From UBA2638 sp046293135 (GTDB lineage: Bacteria; Pseudomonadota; Alphaproteobacteria; Micavibrionales; Micavibrionaceae): a stretch of 64,000 bases of DNA. Every line of letters begins with the position of its first letter. Positions within the stretch are counted from its first letter, which is position 1. Shown here one piece after another: positions 42,076-50,415 of the stretch. Under the pieces are notes generated by a model, which saw only the letters and a list, made by a program, of their open reading frames with translations, searched no databases and had not been told where the DNA came from. Made by a program: the position numbers and the translations under genes. Location of the stretch: assembly GCA_046293135.1 (NCBI GenBank), contig JBKBPR010000001.1:434001-498000 (forward strand). The letters are read 5' to 3'.

Positions 42076-43287
42076 CTATTTAATAAGGACGTGAACCTCG
42101 TTGGTGACGGCTCCAGAGCTTTGATCATAAGAGAGGTCAATGCTTTCTGCCGGAACGCCCATTTGTGTCATGGAGCGTAACACACGCTCCGCATTTCTAC
42201 GTGCACGCGTACTTTCAATTGCAACTTCAGCCGCATTTCCCTGAGCCGGATGAACGGCAATCAAATCAAAACGAGCATTGGGGTACCGCTGTAATGCCTC
42301 ATTAATTGCGACATAGAGGGCTTGTTCATAATTGACATCGCTGCGATCAAAACGAATTTTGGCGAGAGGTCTACCTCCAGCAGGTAATTGTGAATGCGCT
42401 TGCTGTGGCTGATATGATGCGCTGGGGGTATCTGTTGCACTGGCTTGATAAACGCTGTCAACACTACCGGCAAAAGCTTGCGCCGCAGCGAAAGGACGAT
42501 TAGACAGGCTGCGCCCATAGAGATCGCCATTTGTAACAGCATATGCAAGTGTTCGCAGGTTGTTGCGTTCAGAGCTGAGATAAGCTGTGGTACGAGATAT
42601 GCTATCACTGACCGTATTTAATAGACGCTGAATAATAATAATAGTCCCATCAATATTATCTTCCAGCTCTGTAAGGCGAACATGATCTTCTTCAACAGCT
42701 CCTGATAAGGCAAAGGCAGATCGTGTCGTGTTCAACATAAAAGCTGCTTGTGAGGCAACTTCGGCAAGTCCTATCGCTGTGTCATTTAAACGCGAAATAT
42801 TATTATTCAGACCTTGGAGATTCGTTTCAGCCTCGTTTAATTTTCTTACCAAACGAGGATTTCCAGGCGTTGTGCCGGATTGAAGCTGTGTATTAATCGT
42901 TGCAACATTTGCATAGTACTGAGCTGATAGCCGTTCTCCGTCGCGCTGCAAAGATTCAAGGCCGCTTGAAAGGCCTGCAATTCTTCTCTTCAAACTTAAT
43001 AAGTCGTTTTGAAGAGTGTTCATTTCACGCCCAATAGTTGTGCCGGAAACGCTTCTGTATGCATCACCTGTAATTTCTTGGACAGTAATATCGCGGTTTT
43101 GCCGCGGTACATTATATATTTGCTGCCTAAGATTTTCTGGGAGCGGTGCGTGCGTGATAACCAAGGATGGGCTGACGGTCTGAGCATTTGCCTTTTTGAG
43201 CTCTAAAGATCCAAAATCAATAGAGTTAAATGCGTAAGCCGCGCAAATGATTGCTGTAAAATTTGCAAAACTTCTTAATGTTTTCAT
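42076..43287 (-). CDS. Exported coiled-coil protein with OmpA-like C-terminus
   Basis: A 403-residue protein with a signal peptide, a long heptad-like coiled coil (about residues 85-240: EMNTLQNDLLSLKRRIAG, LNNNISRLNDTAIGLAEV), a Gln/Pro/Ala-rich linker, and a C-terminal domain. IRFDRSDVNYEQALYVAI, ARFDLIAVHPAQ and the RARRNAERVLRSMTQMGV helix in that domain resemble the peptidoglycan-binding OmpA fold. It may tether the envelope to the cell wall; the match is by pattern only. It sits alone before tRNA-Arg. Confidence 0.55.
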   Translation of the reverse strand: MKTLRSFANFTAIICAAYAFNSIDFGSLELKKANAQTVSPSLVITHAPLPENLRQQIYNVPRQNRDITVQEITGDAYRSVSGTTIGREMNTLQNDLLSLKRRIAGLSSGLESLQRDGERLSAQYYANVATINTQLQSGTTPGNPRLVRKLNEAETNLQGLNNNISRLNDTAIGLAEVASQAAFMLNTTRSAFALSGAVEEDHVRLTELEDNIDGTIIIIQRLLNTVSDSISRTTAYLSSERNNLRTLAYAVTNGDLYGRSLSNRPFAAAQAFAGSVDSVYQASATDTPSASYQPQQAHSQLPAGGRPLAKIRFDRSDVNYEQALYVAINEALQRYPNARFDLIAVHPAQGNAAEVAIESTRARRNAERVLRSMTQMGVPAESIDLSYDQSSGAVTNEVHVLIK

Positions 43288-43544
43288 GGCCGTGTAAATT
43301 CCAAACTTAGATCACTGTTCTAATTATTCTCTATATGTTTCAATATTCTCTACAGCTATCAAATCATGTTGTAAAGAATTTTGGGCAGTACATACGATTC
43401 ATACAATCTACTGTTCACAAAGCTCTGTCAATTGCATGATTTCATTTATTTTTATTGATCAACAGGGTTTTGTTTAAACTGATTTAAATGCTTTCACAAA
43501 ATAGCTTGCAATCTGGGTGGAACTTGAGTAGGGTCACGCCTCAA

Positions 43545-43621
<77 letters not shown>

Positions 43622-43801
43622 TCTCACATTTACCTGTCTATTGATTGACTTACCAAGTATTCCCGAAAAAATATAATAATTTTCAATTGAATTCCAATTG
43701 ATCACTTATGTGACTGAATGGCAATATGTTAATTTGACAAAATGGGCTAATTATATTATAACAATTTTGCTAATTTTTATTGAATTATTGCGGGAGTCGA
43801 T

Positions 43802-44101
43802 ATGATGAAAAATAATGTTTATAGAACCTCACGAGATAAGCTTATTGGAGCTTTTTATGGTGCATCAGCGGGCATCTTAGTTGCTGAGGTTTGTTTTCGT
43901 CTGGCAAAAATATATACTGAGTATCCTGATGAAGGCAGAATTGTTGGAGGCGTTCTGGGGCTTGCAACTGCCTTTAATGTGTATAGGACAAGTTCTTATG
44001 GTAGGGCATTTCTTCGGGATAGGCCGCAAGTAGAAAGCCAAAATGACTCTCTTGGCTACTTCAAAGGCAATCATTATCCATCCACTAATGTATCGCGCTG
44101 A
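43802..44101 (+). CDS. Small membrane protein, unknown
   Basis: A 99-residue protein with GGGAG 6 bases before ATG 43802. Two hydrophobic Gly/Ala-rich segments (LIGAFYGASAGILVAEV and IVGGVLGLATAFNV) resemble glycine-zipper-like helices and could form a hairpin in the membrane. The C-terminal 35 residues are polar. No family is recognised, and no terminator follows. Confidence 0.5.
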   Translation: MMKNNVYRTSRDKLIGAFYGASAGILVAEVCFRLAKIYTEYPDEGRIVGGVLGLATAFNVYRTSSYGRAFLRDRPQVESQNDSLGYFKGNHYPSTNVSR

Positions 44102-44169
44102 TGTGATGGCTATGTAAATAGCTTGTCGGGTAAACCGTATCCTTTATTGATGATGTCTATACGACCTGA

Positions 44170-44192
44170 TCAACGATTCCTAGTCAACGATT
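44170..44192 (+). repeat. 9-bp direct repeat
   Basis: TCAACGATT occurs at 44170-44178 and 44184-44192, start to start 14 bp, in the 213-bp gap before the next small gene. It could be a binding site for a protein; nothing else in the gap is recognisable. Confidence 0.4.
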
Positions 44193-44314
44193 AGGGAGTG
44201 CGCGAAGATGTTGGAGAGGTATGGCGAGTGGAAAATTAACATAAAATTATAGATTTTTAGATACAATTTTCAAAGATGAAAAGAATTTTGAGAGTTAAAT
44301 AAGTAGGGTGAAAA

Positions 44315-44512
44315 ATGGGATACGATATTTTTGAGAGCGCTCCTAATTTGGGTGCAGCCTATCAACAAGCGCAATCGGCCGTCGTGCCCTTAGAACCATC
44401 TGTTGAGCCTGTTCAGGTCGCGCAAACGCCATCGCAGCTATTCAATGGCGGTAAAATACCAGCAAGTCCTCACAATGCACAAATGATAGGCTTGAATGTG
44501 ATTAAAAGCTAA
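44315..44512 (+). CDS. Small protein, unknown
   Basis: A 65-residue frame with AGGGTG 5 bases before ATG 44315. The sequence is Gln/Pro/Val/Ala-rich (YQQAQSAVVPLEPSVEPVQV) with no membrane segment or known motif; intrinsic disorder is likely. Its stop overlaps the stop of the convergent PAP2 gene. Coding status is plausible. Confidence 0.4.
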   Translation: MGYDIFESAPNLGAAYQQAQSAVVPLEPSVEPVQVAQTPSQLFNGGKIPASPHNAQMIGLNVIKS

Positions 44513-45273
44513 GAAGTAAGTTTCTTTGCTATTGTTTGGATTTTCAGTAAACCCGCTTCCAGATTCCTGCAGCATATAGCGCCCAAAGGCGTGCAGAGCG
44601 CCAAAACAACGATCAAAAGCGCGTAAGATGCAGCGCCGACAGTAATATCGGAGAGCCAATGCGCACCGGAAATCATGCGGGGTATAACAAAAAGCGGGGT
44701 GACGAGCGCTGAAAATGTGCCCCATTTCCACCCAGCGTAATACCAGAAGATTGCAACAAGAATAAAACAGGAGATGCCGTGATCGCCGGGGAAAGAGCTG
44801 CCTGATGTGGTTTTAGGGGCAATGTTAGGGTGCATTTCGCGCAAATCAATAAAGGGCAGGTCGGTGAGTGACGGGCTTTCGCGGCCAATTTCAAAAAGGC
44901 CCAATTGTCTGCGGAATAGGGTAGTGATCAGCATATAAAGACCAATGAAGATGACTGCGGCGAGGCGCTTTTTCCACCCTCCGTTCCGTCCAAAAATGCA
45001 ATAAGACGCGAGCACAATGATTAAAAATAGTGTCGAGAGTTTATCGTAGAGCTTGGAATTGCTGAACGCTGCTGCTTCACTCCAGAGTCCCTTTTGCTCA
45101 ACAGAGCCATTGAGAATCAGATAAACGGCTATATCTATGGCCTCCCACATCTGGAACATAGGTGTCCACATAAAAGACAGGTATAGTGCAACACTTATAA
45201 AAACGCCGATGATTAGAGGTTTTTTGCGCCATGTTTCGTTGAATTCGAGATGGCCATTATGTTTTAAGCACAT
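44509..45273 (-). CDS. PAP2-superfamily membrane phosphatase
   Basis: A 254-residue integral membrane protein with about six segments and the PAP2 active-site pattern. The first motif is degenerate around FRRQLGLFEIGRESP, SSFPGDH (161-165) supplies the PSGH-type His, and RMISGAHWLSD gives Arg199-His205-Asp209. The family removes phosphate from lipids; LpxE/LpxF-type lipid A phosphatases and LpxT-like transferases are the closest candidates here, which fits a genome with many lipid genes. The substrate is not determined. It shares 4 overlapping bases at its stop with the convergent small gene. Confidence 0.75.
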   Translation of the reverse strand: MCLKHNGHLEFNETWRKKPLIIGVFISVALYLSFMWTPMFQMWEAIDIAVYLILNGSVEQKGLWSEAAAFSNSKLYDKLSTLFLIIVLASYCIFGRNGGWKKRLAAVIFIGLYMLITTLFRRQLGLFEIGRESPSLTDLPFIDLREMHPNIAPKTTSGSSFPGDHGISCFILVAIFWYYAGWKWGTFSALVTPLFVIPRMISGAHWLSDITVGAASYALLIVVLALCTPLGAICCRNLEAGLLKIQTIAKKLTS

Positions 45274-45408
45274 TGTTTTTCTTTCTTGGGTTGTCCGTGT
45301 TCTAGCATTTCTAGAAAATTACGTATTGAAGAAACCTACCAAAACATATCGACAAGGCAAGGTTTTTTGTTTTTTATGAAAATGCAGGAATTTTTCTGCG
45401 AAAAAAAC

Positions 45409-45421
45409 TGTGCGCCGCACA
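45409..45421. promoter_or_regulatory. Near-palindrome upstream of glutamine synthetase
   Basis: TGTGCGCCGCACA, self-complementary except for the central base, lies about 80 bp before the GSII start. It resembles half of an NtrC site loosely (GCAC arms), but the spacing does not fit a standard NtrC consensus. A regulator is possible; identity unknown. Confidence 0.3.
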
Positions 45422-45499
45422 AAAAAAGCTTGCAAATAACCTGAAACCGTGACTTTTATGTTGTCATATTTAATTATTTTTGACTTGAAAGGGAGAAAT

Positions 45500-46612
45500 A
45501 TGTCAAATTTTACACTAGCAGAATATATTTGGATGGATGGAAGTGTACCAACGCGTCAACTTCGTTCCAAAGCCAGAGTCGTCAATGTCGGCGACAACCC
45601 ATCAATTGAAGATTTTCCTGAGTGGAGCTTTGATGGCTCTTCAACAGGGCAGGCCGAAGGCAATGACTCTGATTGTTTGTTGCAGCCTGTTTATTATATC
45701 ACAGACCCAATTCGCGGAGATGGCAACTTCCTCGTTATGTGTGAAGTGAACAATCCTGATGGAACGCCGCATGAATCCAATTCTCGTGCGCAGTTGCGTG
45801 CTATTCTGGATGCTGGCGGCGATAAGCTTGGTACATGGTTGGGCTTTGAGCAGGAATACACATTGTTTAAGAAGCGTACACCGTTGGGTTGGCCGGAATA
45901 TGGCTTCCCACGCCCACAAGGCCCATATTATTGCGGCGTTGGTGCTGATGAGGTTTTTGGCCGTGAAGTGGCCGAGGCGCATGCCGACCTTTGCTTGCAG
46001 ACAGAGCTGATGTTCTACGGCATTAACGCTGAAGTTATGCCGGGTCAGTGGGAGTTCCAGATTGGTTTCCGCGGTGATGACAGCGAAACAGCCGATGCTC
46101 TTAAAATCTGTGACCAGACATGGCTCGCACGCTGGTTGCTTTGCCGTGTGGCTGAAGAGTTCGATATCACAGTGTCCACAGACAACAAGCCTGTGAAAGG
46201 TGATTGGAATGGTGCAGGTATGCACACAAATGTGTCCACAAACGATACACGCGATAAAGCCAAAGGCCGTAAAGCCATTCAAGAGGCTGTTGAAGCGCTT
46301 GGCAAAAAGCACGCAGAGCATATTAGACTCTATGGAGCAGGATTGGGCGAACGCTTGACAGGCTTGCATGAGACTTGTGATATCAATACATTTAAGGTCG
46401 GCGCAGCGGATCGCGGATGTTCTATCCGTATCCCTCAGCCAGTTGAGATTAAGGGTTATGGTTACTTTGAAGACCGCCGCCCGGGCGCAAATGCTGACCC
46501 ATATCTGGTTGCGGCGCGTATGATCTGCACGTTGGCTGGTATTGATGAGGGCGTAATGCGCTTTGCAAGCTGGCCTAGGCAGGATGCAAAATTCGCGATT
46601 GCTGCTGAATAA
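45500..46612 (+). CDS. glnII: Glutamine synthetase, eukaryotic-type (GSII)
   Basis: Makes glutamine from glutamate, ammonia and ATP. The 370-residue product is the short GSII type: the beta-Grasp segment has WSFDGSSTGQAEGNDSD, not the GSI-type extension, and the catalytic half has GFEQEYTLF, MPGQWEFQIG and PRPQGPYYCGVG. GSII is not controlled by adenylylation, unlike the GSI enzyme GlnA. AAAGGGAG lies 5 bases before ATG 45500; the frame extends to 45449 but without family similarity. It is followed by a strong terminator, so it is a single-gene unit. Alphaproteobacteria that have GSII usually also carry a GSI, which is not in this window. Confidence 0.9.
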   Translation: MSNFTLAEYIWMDGSVPTRQLRSKARVVNVGDNPSIEDFPEWSFDGSSTGQAEGNDSDCLLQPVYYITDPIRGDGNFLVMCEVNNPDGTPHESNSRAQLRAILDAGGDKLGTWLGFEQEYTLFKKRTPLGWPEYGFPRPQGPYYCGVGADEVFGREVAEAHADLCLQTELMFYGINAEVMPGQWEFQIGFRGDDSETADALKICDQTWLARWLLCRVAEEFDITVSTDNKPVKGDWNGAGMHTNVSTNDTRDKAKGRKAIQEAVEALGKKHAEHIRLYGAGLGERLTGLHETCDINTFKVGAADRGCSIRIPQPVEIKGYGYFEDRRPGANADPYLVAARMICTLAGIDEGVMRFASWPRQDAKFAIAAE

Positions 46613-46639
46613 GTATTCGTAGCTTTAAATATAAATCAA

Positions 46640-46668
46640 AAGGTCGGCCTTACAGCCGGCCTTTTTTA
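46640..46668 (+). terminator. Rho-independent terminator of glnII
   Basis: AAGGTCGGC (46640-46648), 6-base loop, GCCGGCCTT (46655-46663; one G-T pair), then a T-run. Confidence 0.92.
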
Positions 46669-46769
46669 TGTTATGCTCTTGTCTGCTTTGTATAAAAACT
46701 TATTTTATATTATGAAAATTAAATATAGGTATTTCTTAATATTTATAGTGCAAACTATATTACTAGAGA

Positions 46770-49094
46770 GTGTTAATTTCTGAGCTGAGTTCGGGCTCAA
46801 AAAATCGAAAATGGATGAAAATGCAGGAAAAAGACCCAACTCAAAATAAAGGAGCGAAGGAGCAAGGTGCTGATTTTAAAGGCGCTTCAGAAAAAGTGAC
46901 GTCTGCCTCTAGGCGTGCGTCTTATGACCCTGATTTTGAAAACTTTCAGGACTTTACAATTTTGGATGAGATTCCTGACTTGAAGCACGATGATTTATAT
47001 AGCAGTGGGCCTAAAGTGCAGGCACCCGCGAAGCCGGAAATACAAAAAGAAGATTGGAAGACAGCTAATATTGGCGGTATGAATTTCAGTGATAATACAC
47101 AAGCGGATCAAGACGCTGTATCCCAAGATTCTAAGGAGCATGCAGTTGATCTGGAAGTGCTGGAGGTTACAGAAATTGATAATACTGATATCGATTCTTC
47201 TGTCGCGGCAACGGATGAGCCTGCTGATAGTGAGTTTGATCTGATAAATAATATTTCATCACACGATGAATCGGTTTCAGATGCGTCAGGCGCGCAATTG
47301 CCTGTTCAGGTAAAGCCTCAACCAGACTCGAATACTCAGGGGGCAATTGTTCGTCGCCACACTGAGATTAAGGTCAAGGCTGAAGAGGCTCGGAATGCTC
47401 AAGGTGATAATGCGAATGCAAAGAATCGTCTTGGTGACCGTTTGGTTGGCATGGGGATTATTACCGAAGATCAGCTCAATGTTGCCCTTCAGGAAAAAAA
47501 GATTACAGGCCGCATGATCGGCGAAGTGCTGGTTGATCTGGGCTTTATTGATGAGGAAACACTGACGGCCGTTTTGGCGGAAACGTCAGGGTTTGAGGTT
47601 TTTGATCCGAAACATACAATTGTTGACGGAGAGGCTCTTAACCTGATTGAAAAGAAGCTGGCTACAAAATATCAGGTGCTGCCGTTTTCGATGGATGACC
47701 AGTATGTTTATGTAGCCATGTCTGATCCTTATGATGTGTTGGCAACCGATACCTTGCGCCAACATATTCCTAAAGGGCTGCAAATTAAGCCGGTTGTTAC
47801 GACCTCTACGGTTATCTCCGATGCGATTGATGCTGCTTACGGCTATTCGAGTGCGATTGCAGATATTCTTAAGGAACTTGAGGGAGGGGACCATCAAGAT
47901 GTAACCAACCTTAAGGATAATGAAATATATTCTCACCCTATTGTCAGGCTGGTGAATGCGTTATTGATTGATGCTGTGAAGCTGGGTGTATCTGACTTGC
48001 ACTTTGAGCCAGAGGAGCATTTTGTTCGGTTGCGTTATAGGTTGGACGGGGTTCTGTTTACATCGCAAATTCTTCATAAGCAGCATTGGAACGGTATCTC
48101 GCAGCGCCTTAAGTTGATGGCCGAAATGAATATTGCCGATAAGCTTAGCCCGCAAGATGGTCGTTTCGGGTTAAGTGCGGGCGGTAAAGATGTTGATTTT
48201 CGTGTGTCATCACTCCCTACCGTATTTGGTGAAAATATTGTCCTAAGGGTTTTGGATAAAAGCGCCAGCATTATGCCGCTGGATAAGTTGGGCTTCAGCC
48301 CTGATAATCTTAAGAAAATCAAGACATCGCAATTAAAGCCGGAAGGAATTATTATTGTTACCGGGCCAACCGGTTCAGGAAAGTCTACGTCGCTTTATTC
48401 GATGTTGAATGCGATTAATAGCGTTGAGATCAACATTCAAACGCTCGAAGATCCTGTTGAATATTCTTTGCCGATGATTCGTCAGACTCATGTGCGTGAG
48501 GGTTACCTTGATTTTGCAGATGGTATCAAGGCTTTATTGAGACAAGATCCTGATATTATCTTTATTGGTGAAATCCGAGACAAAACGACCGCTGAAATGG
48601 CTCTAAAAGCTGCGATGACTGGCCACCAGGTTTATACAACGCTGCATACGAATGATTCTTTTGGAGCAATTCCGAGACTTTTGGATTTGGGGCTTAAGCC
48701 TGGAATGATTGCCGGTGCTCTTGTGGCTGTTTTTGCGCAACGTTTGACTCGATGTTTATGCACTCACTGTAAGGAGGCCTATAAACCGTCACCTGAAGAG
48801 TGCAGAATTTTATCGGTAAACTCCAGTAATCCACCAACAATATATCGCGCCAAGCAAGGAGGATGCGAAATGTGTGCTGGGCAAGGCTACAAGGGGCGTA
48901 TTGCAGTAGCTGAGATTCTTACGTTTGATGAGGATATGAACGAGCTTTTGGCACGAGGGGAGTCAAAAGCGGAATTGAAAATAATGGCCGAGAAAAAAGG
49001 CTTCAAAAATATGAAAGATGATGGCATCCTTAAGGTTCTTGATGGGATAACCGACCTTCAGGCCTTGGCTCGGGTTGTCGATATTCATCGATAG
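46770..49094 (+). CDS. Type IV pilus extension ATPase (MshE/GspE-like)
   Basis: The motor that powers pilus polymerisation. The 774-residue protein has an unusual acidic N-terminal region of about 220 residues (KEHAVDLEVLEVTEIDNTD and similar). A GspE/MshE N-domain follows (GDRLVGMGIITEDQLNVALQ cut as GDRLVGMGI, then LTAVLAETSGFEVFDP), a domain that binds c-di-GMP in MshE. Next come the ATPase with Walker A GPTGSGKSTS near residue 535, the Asp box and GEIRDKTTAEMA, and a Cys4 zinc motif (CLCTHC, CEMC) near residues 662-702. The start at GTG 46770 has no good ribosome site; ATG 46815 or 46821 are alternatives. Confidence 0.9.
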   Translation: MLISELSSGSKNRKWMKMQEKDPTQNKGAKEQGADFKGASEKVTSASRRASYDPDFENFQDFTILDEIPDLKHDDLYSSGPKVQAPAKPEIQKEDWKTANIGGMNFSDNTQADQDAVSQDSKEHAVDLEVLEVTEIDNTDIDSSVAATDEPADSEFDLINNISSHDESVSDASGAQLPVQVKPQPDSNTQGAIVRRHTEIKVKAEEARNAQGDNANAKNRLGDRLVGMGIITEDQLNVALQEKKITGRMIGEVLVDLGFIDEETLTAVLAETSGFEVFDPKHTIVDGEALNLIEKKLATKYQVLPFSMDDQYVYVAMSDPYDVLATDTLRQHIPKGLQIKPVVTTSTVISDAIDAAYGYSSAIADILKELEGGDHQDVTNLKDNEIYSHPIVRLVNALLIDAVKLGVSDLHFEPEEHFVRLRYRLDGVLFTSQILHKQHWNGISQRLKLMAEMNIADKLSPQDGRFGLSAGGKDVDFRVSSLPTVFGENIVLRVLDKSASIMPLDKLGFSPDNLKKIKTSQLKPEGIIIVTGPTGSGKSTSLYSMLNAINSVEINIQTLEDPVEYSLPMIRQTHVREGYLDFADGIKALLRQDPDIIFIGEIRDKTTAEMALKAAMTGHQVYTTLHTNDSFGAIPRLLDLGLKPGMIAGALVAVFAQRLTRCLCTHCKEAYKPSPEECRILSVNSSNPPTIYRAKQGGCEMCAGQGYKGRIAVAEILTFDEDMNELLARGESKAELKIMAEKKGFKNMKDDGILKVLDGITDLQALARVVDIHR

Positions 49095-49143
49095 TTTTCT
49101 GCGTATATCGAATGTATAATCATAATTTTTAAGGTGTTGTGTT

Positions 49144-50391
49144 ATCGAACGTTACAAGTATAGAGCGCTGAACACAAAGGGTAGGCCAATTCGCGGCGTG
49201 ATTGCTGCGAATAATGAAGTCGATTTGTATAATCAACTGCAGTCCGCTGGGCTAGAGCTTGTTGATTGCTCTGTCATTTCTCAACAAAAGCTCTCAGGGA
49301 GACTCTTGGGTACAAAAAAGATCAGTATCCGAGAGCTCATTCAGTTTTTCATTCACATGGAGCAAATGCAAAGCGCGGGTGTACCGTTGCTGGATGCCTT
49401 GGCTGATATTCGGGATACAACCGAAAATGATCGCTTGCGCGATGTGATGTCTGAAATTGTTAGGGATGTTTCTGACGGGGCGTCACTGTCAGAATCGATG
49501 GCAAGGCACCCTAAAATATTTGGAAATATTTATATTTCTCTTATACAGGCTGGCGAGGATACAGGGGATTTAACATCATCTTACAAGCAGTTGGAGCGCT
49601 ACCTTCGATGGGTTGATGATATGCAATCAAAGGTTCGCAAGGCAACACGATATCCGATCATTGTAACATTTGTGGTTCTTATTACCGTGGTCGTGATGAT
49701 GGGGGTTGTTGTTCCCCAGATTGTGGGCTTTTTGAACAACATGAAGATTGATTTGCCTATACAAACTGTCGCTTTGATTAAAACGTCTAATTTTTTTGCA
49801 AATCCGTTATTTAATATATTTGGTATTGGAGTTCCGGGCGGAGTTATCGTGATTTTGATGCCGCTACTGGTATTTTCTTTTATTAAATTTTTGAAAAAAA
49901 TGTCTAAAGAGTGGGCTTATAAGATAGATCTTATGATGCTTAATATGCCGATAGCTGGCGTTTTGATTCGGAAAATTACTATTGCGCGTTATGCGCAAAC
50001 TTTCGGAGCTTTGTTTGCTAGCGGTATCGATGTTGTGAATGCACTGAAATCTGCGCGTAATACTGTTAATAACCTTGCCCTTATCGAGGCATTAGAAACT
50101 GTTGAAAGTTACGTTCAATCAGGCAGTCCGCTATCCGAAGCCTTTAACAATAGCGGTGAATTTCCTAGCCTTGTGATTAGAATGCTTAAAGTAGGTGAAG
50201 AGTCGGGTAACTTGACGGATGTTCTGGAGCAGGTTTCTGAATTTTACACCAAGGACGTGGATGAAGCTGTACAGGGATTGATCGCAGGGATTGAGCCTGG
50301 TTTGACTGGTGTTTTGGGTATTTTAATATTGTGGATCGCGGCTGGCGTCTTTGGTCCGATTTACGAGAGTTTCAGCGAGATTGATTTTTAA
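49144..50391 (+). CDS. Pilus inner-membrane platform protein (GspF/PilC/MshG-like), apparent ATC start
   Basis: The polytopic platform that couples the ATPase to pilin. Two T2SSF domains are visible (IRELIQFFIHMEQMQSAGVP with LSESMARHP; IARYAQTFGALFASGIDVV with LSEAFNN), each followed by membrane segments. The conserved N-terminal pattern YKYRALNTKGRPIRGVI continues upstream of the first ordinary start codon (GTG 49198). Reading back, the frame holds no ATG, GTG or TTG before a TAA at 49123. ATC 49144 sits 7 bases after an AAGGTG site, so I place the start there. A pipeline choosing GTG 49198 would lose the conserved segment. The last helix is typical for the family. Confidence 0.85.
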   Translation: MERYKYRALNTKGRPIRGVIAANNEVDLYNQLQSAGLELVDCSVISQQKLSGRLLGTKKISIRELIQFFIHMEQMQSAGVPLLDALADIRDTTENDRLRDVMSEIVRDVSDGASLSESMARHPKIFGNIYISLIQAGEDTGDLTSSYKQLERYLRWVDDMQSKVRKATRYPIIVTFVVLITVVVMMGVVVPQIVGFLNNMKIDLPIQTVALIKTSNFFANPLFNIFGIGVPGGVIVILMPLLVFSFIKFLKKMSKEWAYKIDLMMLNMPIAGVLIRKITIARYAQTFGALFASGIDVVNALKSARNTVNNLALIEALETVESYVQSGSPLSEAFNNSGEFPSLVIRMLKVGEESGNLTDVLEQVSEFYTKDVDEAVQGLIAGIEPGLTGVLGILILWIAAGVFGPIYESFSEIDF

Positions 50392-50415
50392 ACGATAGAA
50401 TGAGAAAATAATAGA

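Noticed and set aside
44210..44255. 14-codon ORF from ATG 44210
   Set aside because: Too short, no partner gene in phase, and no conserved context visible.
45405..45440. Sigma-54 promoter for the glutamine synthetase
   Set aside because: GCAC and TTGC are present but too far apart for a -24/-12 element.
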